From positions 1 to 61,109 of the IMG/VR virus record IMGVR_UViG_3300009593_000019: a DNA stretch of 61,109 bases; one strand, 5' to 3'. The DNA comes from a virus. Shown here piece after piece: positions 53,790-61,109 of the stretch (position 1 is the first letter of the stretch; every line of letters begins with the position of its first letter). A program made the position numbers and the translations under genes. The notes under the pieces were generated by a model that was given only the letters and a program-made list of their open reading frames with translations, did not search any database and was not told the origin of the DNA.

Positions 53790-56354
53790 ATGAAGTTTAA
53801 TAAGAAGATTACAAACCTTCTGCAAGGTCAGTTACCTGAATTTGCATTAGAACAGCATCCTAAATTTTTAGAGTTTGTCAAAACTTATTTCCAGTTAATG
53901 GAATCTGCTGAACTGCAAATTACTTCTTCACAATCTACAGATGGTATCTTACTAGAAACAGAAACAGGTCAATCTAATAATTTAATATTAGACGCAAGTA
54001 GACTTGGTTCAGAAGCAACTCAAATAGACGCCGGTTCTAAAATCTTACAAGAGACTTCTTCTTTTGGTAAGTTTACAACTGGTGAAACAATTAAAGGCGA
54101 AACATCAAACGCAACTGCTGTTATATTAGCAGAAGATTTAGTTAACAATAGATTATTCATTACAGCAGAAGATAAATTTATAGAAGGTGAAACGGTTACA
54201 GGTATTTCTTCTCAAGCGTCTGGTGTATCAGGAACTTATAGACCTAATCCTGTAAAAACAATACAAGACTTATTATCATTTAGAGATCCAGATAAAGTTA
54301 TCTCACACTTCTTATCTCAATTTAGAAATGAAGTATTAAATACAATACCTGAAAATTTAACAGACAATCTAAACAAAAGAGAATTAATTAAAAGAGTTAA
54401 ATCTTTGTATCGTACTAAAGGTACTGCAAAAGGACACGAATTATTTTTTAGATTATTATTTGGTATCTCTTCTGAAACATTTTATCCTAAAGAACAAATG
54501 CTTAGAGTATCAGATGGTGAGTTTACTTCAAACACAATATTAAGATGTATTAATTCAGTCGGTGATACTGGTAAATTAATTGGAAGAAAAGTTGAAGGTA
54601 TTACTTCTGGTGCAACTGCGATTGTAGAAAACATATCTCGTTTTCAGATTTCAAGTGAAGTTGTATCTGAATTTTTATTAAACCAAGAAAGTATTGTAGG
54701 TACATTCCAAGTAGGTGAAACTATTAGAGGTACTGAAACTGATACAGACGACTTGTATATTAAAACAACTATCACAGGTATACCTGGACAATTTACAATT
54801 ACAAATGATGGTTCTCTATTTGAAGAATCTGACATTGTAGATTTAATAGGTGGTGGTGCTGGTGCAAATTGTCAAGTTGCTGAAATAGGTGCTGGACAAA
54901 TTACAGATTTTTATATAAATGCTTCTGGTACACAATATCAAATAGGCGACAAACTAGTTTTCAATAATGCAAATACAAATGGTGCCGGTGCAATAGCAGA
55001 AGTTGCTGTTGTTAATGGTGCAATTGCAGGAGAAACTGGAAGTGGTTACGACCATATTATATTTGAAGACGCAACAAGTAAGAATGATATTAACCCAGGC
55101 AGTAAAATGGTTTTAGAATCTGGTCTAGGTGATATTACAGATATAAGATTAATTAAAGGTGGTTCTGGTTATACTAAAATACCTACGGTTACAATTACTT
55201 CTGATAATGGTTTGTCTGCTGAGATTTACGCATACGGAAAAGATATTGGAAAACTTCTAGGTATCAATACGGTTGAACCTGGTTTCAAACACGATTTAAG
55301 TCCATCTCCACCAACGGTTAAATTACCACAATCAATTATTATATTACTATCTTCAGGTAATTATGCTGTAGGAGAAACGGTTACTGGTGGAACTTCAGGT
55401 AGTACAGGTGTTGTATTATCTTGGGACGCAACAAGAGGTCTATTAAGATTAAAAGATGTTAGTGGTGCATTTATAGGACACGAAGTTATGACTGGTGGTC
55501 TTTCTTCGGTAACTGGTCTAATGGCAAAAACAGATTTAGCAACTGCAACGGTTAATGTTGTAGGTACTTCAACAAGTGAAGGTAAATATATTTCAGAAGA
55601 TGGTCACTTATCAGAAACAACTATGAAGATACAAGATAGTTTATACTATCAGGACTTTTCTTATGTTATTAAAGTAGGTCGTACTATTGATGAATGGAGA
55701 GACGCATTTAAAAAGACAATGCACCCTGCTGGTTTCTACTTTACTGCACAAGTAAATATTGAAAGTAGACTTAATGCGAAAAATAGAATGCCTGTTATTG
55801 GTAGGGTTACTGGTATTGAGGCAAGTCCATTTATTTCAGTATTGAATACATTGTTTGGTACAATCTTTGGAAGAAGACTAGGTACAATAGATGATGGTAC
55901 TACATTAAGAGGTACTGGTTCTAACGATAGACAATTAGGTTTACCTGCTGATGTTGTACAATCTGCTCTTTCACCTTTTGCAACTAACACAAGAGACTTA
56001 ACTCTACATAGAACAAAAATAAGTTTCACATTTCAATTTAAACCGTTTTATAATTTTAGAACGGTTAATACAAACTTTGGGTCAGTATATGCAGGACCAA
56101 GATTAAGAAGTTTCAATAAATACTTTCAACAATCAATGTCTGCTTCTGCAATGAATTGGGCAAGAGTAGCAGAATTAAAGGCAATAGGTACAAATACTAA
56201 TGCTGATGGTACAGACTTGCAATATGGTGATTTAACTACTATTGCAAAGACATATATTACATATCCTGCTACGGTTTTAGTGCCTCAAGGTAGATTTAGT
56301 AATACACAGAAAAAATTTAGTAGCGGAACAGCGAGATTTGACTCAACTGCTTAA
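53790..56354 (+). CDS. Large virion protein, probable baseplate wedge component
   Basis: An 854-residue protein. It opens FNKKITNLLQGQLPEFALEQ, HPKFLEFVKTYFQLME, and has a helical part (LYRTKGTAKGHELFFRLLFG) followed by many beta modules with a GETVTG-like turn (FTTGETIKGETSNATA; FIEGETVTGISSQAS; YAVGETVTGGTSGSTG). Its place between gp6 and gp8 equals that of T4 gp7 (1032 residues), but no sequence similarity to gp7 is evident, so only a wedge or peripheral role is inferred. Confidence 0.7.
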   Translation: MKFNKKITNLLQGQLPEFALEQHPKFLEFVKTYFQLMESAELQITSSQSTDGILLETETGQSNNLILDASRLGSEATQIDAGSKILQETSSFGKFTTGETIKGETSNATAVILAEDLVNNRLFITAEDKFIEGETVTGISSQASGVSGTYRPNPVKTIQDLLSFRDPDKVISHFLSQFRNEVLNTIPENLTDNLNKRELIKRVKSLYRTKGTAKGHELFFRLLFGISSETFYPKEQMLRVSDGEFTSNTILRCINSVGDTGKLIGRKVEGITSGATAIVENISRFQISSEVVSEFLLNQESIVGTFQVGETIRGTETDTDDLYIKTTITGIPGQFTITNDGSLFEESDIVDLIGGGAGANCQVAEIGAGQITDFYINASGTQYQIGDKLVFNNANTNGAGAIAEVAVVNGAIAGETGSGYDHIIFEDATSKNDINPGSKMVLESGLGDITDIRLIKGGSGYTKIPTVTITSDNGLSAEIYAYGKDIGKLLGINTVEPGFKHDLSPSPPTVKLPQSIIILLSSGNYAVGETVTGGTSGSTGVVLSWDATRGLLRLKDVSGAFIGHEVMTGGLSSVTGLMAKTDLATATVNVVGTSTSEGKYISEDGHLSETTMKIQDSLYYQDFSYVIKVGRTIDEWRDAFKKTMHPAGFYFTAQVNIESRLNAKNRMPVIGRVTGIEASPFISVLNTLFGTIFGRRLGTIDDGTTLRGTGSNDRQLGLPADVVQSALSPFATNTRDLTLHRTKISFTFQFKPFYNFRTVNTNFGSVYAGPRLRSFNKYFQQSMSASAMNWARVAELKAIGTNTNADGTDLQYGDLTTIAKTYITYPATVLVPQGRFSNTQKKFSSGTARFDSTA

Positions 56355-56361
56355 AATCGGT

Positions 56362-56369
56362 TATAAATA
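56362..56369 (+). promoter_or_regulatory. T4-type late promoter
   Basis: Exact TATAAATA in the 36-base gap before the gene at 56391, followed by TTAGGATAGGAAGAT that includes the ribosome site. Confidence 0.75.
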
Positions 56370-56390
56370 TTAGGATAGGAAGATAAAAAT

Positions 56391-58013
56391 ATGGCAAAAC
56401 AAAGTATAGGATTAGGAACCACAGCGAATGACGGCACAGGTGATAACCTGCGTGTAGGTGGTGATAAGGTCAACGATAATTTTGATGAAATTTACACGGC
56501 CTTAGGCGACGGTTCGTCATTACAGATAACAACTAGTGGTGCTTCTTCTAACCAAGTACTTCAATGGAATACTTCTAATAATAGATTTGAACCAACTGCT
56601 TCTGCGGCTGCAGGAGATATATCCGTAGACACAACTCCACAACTTGGTGGTGATTTAGATGTTAACGGAAACAATATTATATCACAAGGAAATGCTGATA
56701 TTAATATTATACCTAATGGTACTGGTAGAGTTAAATTTGGTTCTTTAAGATTTCCTACAGGTGCTGGTACTTCAACATATGTACTTGCAACTGACGGTGC
56801 TGCCGATATGTACTGGAAACAAGTAGGTTCTGTAATTAACTTATCTGCTGATAGTGGAACAAACGACCAATATACGGTAGGTGATGTTCTTAACTTTACT
56901 GGTGGTACAGGATTAACTTCAACGGTTTTAGATGACACAATTAAATTTGATATAGATTCAAATGTCGTAACCTTAGCAGATAACCAAACTCTTTCAAACA
57001 AAACAATAGACAATCCTGTTTTTACAGGAACTTCTTCTGGTAATGTTCAAATTAGAGCTGCAACTCTTGGTTCTTATATTGCACAAGGTGGAACTGCTCT
57101 TGCAGGATTTGAAAATGCAACAACTTATGCTGGTGCGTTTGCTGTTGATACAACAACTTATAAATCTTACTATGCCGCTAACGGTGTATGGAATGAACTT
57201 GTATCTTCTGCTTCATCTATAGATGTATTATCAGATGTAGACACAACTACACAAGCACCTACAAGTGGTCAAGCATTAATATGGAATGCCGGTTCAAGTC
57301 AATGGAGACCTACGACATTATCTGTACCTGTATCTGCTGATAGTGCGCCAAGTTTAGGTGGTAATTTAGATACTGCCGGTTATACAATTCAAGGAACTGG
57401 TAAAATAAGTTTAAGTGGTTCTGGTTCTGTTGTTAAATCAGATTTCGTTAACACAGCGTCATTACCTAACGCAACAAATAGTGTTGGTGCCTTTGCGGTA
57501 ACAACAAATAATAATCTTGCTCTTTTTGCAACCTCTTCAGGTTGGATAGGATTACTATCTGAAAATGATGGTATCAATTCGTTTACAGATGTAGACACAA
57601 CAACTAATCCTCCGTCTTATGGACAAGTATTAGTATATGAGAATGTTGCAGGTGTAGGAAGATGGAGACCTAATGATTATACTCCTGCTACTAGAGTATC
57701 AGCACAATTTACGGTAACTGCAAATGGTTCAACTGATTTTGTATTTAATGGTGATGGTTTTCCATCAGCACAAAATGACCCAGTTTTATACTTAAAGAAA
57801 GGTCTTACATATCAATTCGTAATGAACCAAGGTGGTTCACATCCTTTTGAAATTAGAACTGCGTCAGGTGGTTCTGCATATTCTTTCGGAGTAACCAATA
57901 ACGGTGCTTCTTCAGGAACACTAACATTTACGGTACCAATGAATGCTCCGTCAACATTGTATTATCAATGTACTTCACATAGTGGTATGGGAGCAGTAAT
58001 TAATATAGATTAA
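56391..58013 (+). CDS. Fibre-like virion protein with C-terminal cupredoxin-like domain
   Basis: A 540-residue protein. The N-terminal LGTTANDGTGDNLRVGGDKV and NDNFDEIYTALGDG are typical of phage fibre/baseplate attachment regions. Repeated VDTTTQAPTSGQALIWN-like modules follow (near 65, 280 and 400). The last 100 residues look like a plastocyanin/amicyanin fold: His484 (GGSHPFEIRT) and C-x2-H-x2-M at Cys527, His530, Met533 (YYQCTSHSGMGAV) form a type 1 copper site pattern. Metal binding is inferred. It is under its own late promoter. Confidence 0.75.
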   Translation: MAKQSIGLGTTANDGTGDNLRVGGDKVNDNFDEIYTALGDGSSLQITTSGASSNQVLQWNTSNNRFEPTASAAAGDISVDTTPQLGGDLDVNGNNIISQGNADINIIPNGTGRVKFGSLRFPTGAGTSTYVLATDGAADMYWKQVGSVINLSADSGTNDQYTVGDVLNFTGGTGLTSTVLDDTIKFDIDSNVVTLADNQTLSNKTIDNPVFTGTSSGNVQIRAATLGSYIAQGGTALAGFENATTYAGAFAVDTTTYKSYYAANGVWNELVSSASSIDVLSDVDTTTQAPTSGQALIWNAGSSQWRPTTLSVPVSADSAPSLGGNLDTAGYTIQGTGKISLSGSGSVVKSDFVNTASLPNATNSVGAFAVTTNNNLALFATSSGWIGLLSENDGINSFTDVDTTTNPPSYGQVLVYENVAGVGRWRPNDYTPATRVSAQFTVTANGSTDFVFNGDGFPSAQNDPVLYLKKGLTYQFVMNQGGSHPFEIRTASGGSAYSFGVTNNGASSGTLTFTVPMNAPSTLYYQCTSHSGMGAVINID

Positions 58014-58032
58014 TAGAGTTAATGAGAAGATG

Positions 58033-58040
58033 TATAAATA
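58033..58040 (+). promoter_or_regulatory. T4-type late promoter
   Basis: Exact TATAAATA in the gap before gp8, 26 bases from its ATG. Confidence 0.75.
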
Positions 58041-58065
58041 TATCAAAGAACATAGGAATTAAACA

Positions 58066-59526
58066 ATGCCAGCAATTATAACAAACAAATTTAGAAGAAA
58101 TAACGCTCAGCAATTTGAAGAATCTTTTGGTGAAGCGTCTCCTAATATCTATTATCTAGGTATAGGAAAACCTTCTGCGTTTGGTACTAAAACTAGACCA
58201 GATGGTAGAACAGAAAATATTGGAACAGATAGTGCTCCAGTAACCCCAGCGGATTCAGTACAAGATGAGTATGATACTTTTGATGATTTACTTGCCGCTA
58301 AAAGAATTACAAGCTCAGATGTAAGTTTCGCTTGTCCTAGAATTAACTGGACAACAAATACAACTTATGATATTTACAGACACGACTATGGAAACAGAAT
58401 TACTGGTTCCACTAATTTACAAAGTGCTCATAGTGGTGCAACTAATTTATATGATTCAAATTTCTATGTTTTAAATTCCAACTTCAATGTTTATAAGTGT
58501 TTAGATAACGATAATAACACACCTTCAACGGTTGAACCTACTGGCGAGTCAACTTTGATTTTAGAAACTGCTGATGGATACAAATGGAAATATATGTACA
58601 CTATGTCTGCTGCTCAACAAGCAAACTTCTTGTCAACAGACTTTATGGGAGTTTCAACTAACTCAACGGTTACAAACAACGCAACAGACGGTGATGTTAA
58701 TATAATCAAAATTAAAACTGCTGGTACAGGTGGTACTGCTGGAACTTATACAAACATTCCTTTAAGAGGAGATGGTTCTGGTGGAACTTGTACGGTTACG
58801 GTTTCAAGTGGTTCGGTTACTTCTGTTATCGCAACAGGAACACCATCAGGATATACTTTTGCAAATGTAAGAGTAGCAGATATTAATGCTGCCGGTGCTG
58901 GTGCTTTAACTGGTGCTGAACTAGATTGTATTATTGAACCAAAAGGTGGTCACGGTTTTGACCCATTTGAAGAATTAGGTGCTTTCTTTGTGATACTTAA
59001 TACTTCTTTTGAAGGTGCTGAAACTGCAAACTCTGGTGACTTTACAACTGCAAACGATTTTAGAAGAGTTGCATTGATTAGGGATCCTAAATCTGCTGGT
59101 TCGGCTGCAACGACAGCAACATTAAGAGCAACTAAAGCTGTTAGATTAAATTCAGGTGCTGGTACTTTTCAATCAGACGAAGTAATTACTCAAACAAACA
59201 CAGGTGCTGTTGGTAAAGTAGTAGAATTTGATACTGCAAACAATATCTTATTTTACACGCAAACAAGATATAATGACGAAGGTGTTGACGCAAGTGGAGA
59301 CGGAACTTTATTTAGTGGTACAAATGTAATCACAGGTTCAACTTCTAGTGCAACTGGAACACCTACAGGTAATACTGAAACGGTTAACAATGTTTCTTTA
59401 GTTTCTGGTTATTCAACTTCTGAAATTGACGCTGACTCTGGCGATGTAATGTACATTGAGAACAGAGCACCTGTTAATAGAAGTGCTGACCAAACGGAGA
59501 ATGTTAAGTTAATCATAGAATTTTAA
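58066..59526 (+). CDS. gp8: Baseplate wedge subunit gp8
   Basis: A 486-residue protein; T4 gp8 has 334. The N-terminal ITNKFRRNNAQQFEESFGEA, then NIYYLGIGKPSAFG, VSFACPRINWTTNTTYDIYR and YVLNSNFNVYKCLDNDN with DGYKWKYMYTMSAA match the order of T4 gp8 blocks. An inserted beta region with G-rich turns (about 230-400) explains the larger size. gp8 connects gp6, gp7 and gp10 in the wedge. Confidence 0.88.
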   Translation: MPAIITNKFRRNNAQQFEESFGEASPNIYYLGIGKPSAFGTKTRPDGRTENIGTDSAPVTPADSVQDEYDTFDDLLAAKRITSSDVSFACPRINWTTNTTYDIYRHDYGNRITGSTNLQSAHSGATNLYDSNFYVLNSNFNVYKCLDNDNNTPSTVEPTGESTLILETADGYKWKYMYTMSAAQQANFLSTDFMGVSTNSTVTNNATDGDVNIIKIKTAGTGGTAGTYTNIPLRGDGSGGTCTVTVSSGSVTSVIATGTPSGYTFANVRVADINAAGAGALTGAELDCIIEPKGGHGFDPFEELGAFFVILNTSFEGAETANSGDFTTANDFRRVALIRDPKSAGSAATTATLRATKAVRLNSGAGTFQSDEVITQTNTGAVGKVVEFDTANNILFYTQTRYNDEGVDASGDGTLFSGTNVITGSTSSATGTPTGNTETVNNVSLVSGYSTSEIDADSGDVMYIENRAPVNRSADQTENVKLIIEF

Positions 59527-59538
59527 AGAGGAAAATAA

Positions 59539-61109
59539 ATGCCAAGTCCAACTGACTTTAACCTCTCGCCGTACTTTGATGACTTCTCGGAAGATAAAAA
59601 CTTCCATAGAATTCTTTTTAGACCAGCATTTGCTGTACAGGCTAGAGAGTTAACTCAATCACAAACGATACTACAGAACCAATTTGAAAAAATGGGTAAC
59701 CATATTTTTGAATCTGGTGCTCAAATGATTCCTGGTGAGATTACTTTTGACTTGGAATATTACGCAATCAAACTTACTTCTTTTGCTGGTACTACAGATT
59801 TATCACAATTTCTTGGACTAGAAATGACAGGACAAACTTCTGGTGTAAAAGCAAAAGTTATCAATACAGATGTTGCAACTTCAACGGATCCTGCAACTCT
59901 ATATGTTAAGTATACAAGAACTGGTACTAGTACTCAAACACCAGACTTTGTAGCACCTGAAACTATTTTAGGTGTACACCCAACACTAGGTAATTTAACT
60001 GGTGTTGTTATGTCTGCTGAAACTGGTTCTGCGGCTGCGATTGCAGCTGGTACTTATTACATTAATGGTTATGCTGTTAATGTTGCTGAACAAACAATTG
60101 TATTAGACAAGTATACAAACACACCTTCTTATAGAGTAGGTTTATTAATTACAGAAAGTTTTATTACACCTAACCTAGATACTTCTCTAGTAGATAACGC
60201 TGCCGGTTCGTCAAACGCAAACGCACCTGGTGCTCACAGATTTAAAATTGCGTTAACACTATCTAAACTATCAACTTCATCTATAGAAGACTCAAACTTT
60301 GTTGAGTTAATGAGATTACAAGATGGTAGATTACAGAATAGAGTTAGAACTACAGAATATTCTATATTAGAAGATACACTTGCTAGAAGAACTGCTGACG
60401 AAAGTGGTGACTATACAATCAGACCTTTTGATTTAGATATTAGAGAACATTTAGATAATGGTGCTAACAATAGAGGTATCTATACTTCTGCAAATGGTGG
60501 TGACGCTAATAAACTTGCATTAGGATTATCTCCTGGTAAAGCATATGTAAGAGGATATGAAATTGATAAAGTAGGTACAACTTTTGTAGATGTTGACAAA
60601 CCAAGAAGTACAGGAACTGAAAATGGTTTCAATACTATCTTTGATGTTGGAAACTTTATGAATGTATCTAACGCATACAACGCTCCAGATATTAACTTTG
60701 TAACCGGTAAGTCTGAAGCATTTAAAACACTACAATTAAAACTTGCTAATTCAAGTTATGTTGCTGGTAATATCTCAACAAATGTAGAAAACAAAGTATT
60801 AGACATAGGTAGAGCAAAATCTAAAGGTTACGAATTTAACGCAACAACAGGTTCTGGTATCGGTAGTGCTTCAAACTTAGCACCATCTTCTCAAAATATA
60901 TTTAAACATTATCTATTTGATATGGAAATGTTTAGTCATATTAAGATACCAACTAATCAAACATTTACAGATGGTGAATTAATAACTGGTGGTACTTCAG
61001 GTGCAACTGGTACAAAAGAAAGTGTATCAACAAATACAACTTCTGCAATCACTTCATCTACGGCTGCAAATCCTGTTGTAATTACAATGACTGCTGATTT
61101 AGAAATCAA
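59539..61109 (+). CDS. Large structural protein (DUF4815-like), cut by window end
   Basis: ATG 59539 behind AAAGAGGAAA; the frame stays open for 523 codons to the window end. The start PSPTDFNLSPYFDDFSEDKN, FHRILFRPAFAVQARELTQS and QTILQNQFEKMGNHIFESGA is characteristic of a DUF4815-type virion protein that follows gp8 in T4-like marine phages, where T4 has gp9/gp10. It carries the GELITGGTSGATG turn shared with the upstream wedge genes. Probably a baseplate periphery or fibre-holding protein. Confidence 0.8.
   Translation, partial: MPSPTDFNLSPYFDDFSEDKNFHRILFRPAFAVQARELTQSQTILQNQFEKMGNHIFESGAQMIPGEITFDLEYYAIKLTSFAGTTDLSQFLGLEMTGQTSGVKAKVINTDVATSTDPATLYVKYTRTGTSTQTPDFVAPETILGVHPTLGNLTGVVMSAETGSAAAIAAGTYYINGYAVNVAEQTIVLDKYTNTPSYRVGLLITESFITPNLDTSLVDNAAGSSNANAPGAHRFKIALTLSKLSTSSIEDSNFVELMRLQDGRLQNRVRTTEYSILEDTLARRTADESGDYTIRPFDLDIREHLDNGANNRGIYTSANGGDANKLALGLSPGKAYVRGYEIDKVGTTFVDVDKPRSTGTENGFNTIFDVGNFMNVSNAYNAPDINFVTGKSEAFKTLQLKLANSSYVAGNISTNVENKVLDIGRAKSKGYEFNATTGSGIGSASNLAPSSQNIFKHYLFDMEMFSHIKIPTNQTFTDGELITGGTSGATGTKESVSTNTTSAITSSTAANPVVITMTADLEI

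Noticed and set aside
1-61109. CRISPR arrays, ordinary tRNA genes, insertion sequences, integrase or attachment sites
   Set aside because: None was seen on reading both strands. The only tRNA-like sequence found belongs to the tmRNA. A tRNAscan and repeat search would be needed to exclude short or degenerate examples.

Overview
The window is one continuous, gene-dense segment (about one third G+C) of a strictly lytic, T4-like marine myovirus. The hallmarks are T4-type baseplate genes (gp54, gp26, gp48, gp53, gp27-like, gp5-like, a PAAR tip, gp25, gp6, gp8), T4-type replication genes (gp61-like primase, RNase H, gp32, gp59, class Ia ribonucleotide reductase) and the late co-activator gp33. TATAAATA late promoters occur throughout. 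No integrase, insertion sequence, CRISPR array or ordinary tRNA gene was seen. The host is inferred, not shown. Low G+C, a circularly permuted (alphaproteobacterial-type) tmRNA gene and a lipoprotein like the rickettsial 17-kDa antigen all point to an alphaproteobacterium, most simply SAR11/Pelagibacter.

Layout. 1-7.1 kb: end of a large virion gene, small virion or conserved genes, a DUF1353 protein, and an overlapping Rz/Rz1-like spanin pair. 7.2-10.6 kb: exported and membrane proteins, including a 595-residue Glu-rich secreted protein. 10.7-15.9 kb: primase, NrdA, NrdB, a zinc ribbon and a RuvC-like nuclease. 15.9-24.3 kb: short early genes, a lipoprotein/exported-protein cluster, glutaredoxin, a winged-helix protein, twin RNA hairpins and RNase H. 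24.4-31.7 kb: SprT-like protease, two peptidoglycan hydrolases (glucosaminidase and M15), a PD-(D/E)XK nuclease and small genes. 31.7-32.0 kb: the permuted tmRNA. 32.0-34.7 kb: gp33, gp59, gp32. 34.7-45.9 kb: tail tube and baseplate genes, with gp26 followed by a strong candidate -1 programmed frameshift and a probable tape measure gene. 45.9-50.6 kb: small genes on both strands with a phage Fe-S cassette (IscA-like, NifU-like) and a 2OG-Fe(II) oxygenase. 50.6-61.1 kb: PAAR, gp25, gp6, large structural proteins (one ending in a cupredoxin-like domain), gp8, and a DUF4815-like gene that runs off the end.

Expression logic. A family of near-identical early promoters (GCTTGACA, 16-17 bases, TATAAT-like) precedes the early modules on both strands. 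TATAAATA boxes precede the virion modules and match the presence of gp33. At several promoters the start codon lies at or within about 2 bases of the predicted +1, so leaderless mRNAs are likely for gp33, gp25 and others. The observations most worth following up are the permuted tmRNA, the gp26 frameshift signal with its hairpin, twin hairpins sharing a 16-base apical sequence, the leaderless starts, a possible AUA-initiated gene, and the cupredoxin on a virion protein.
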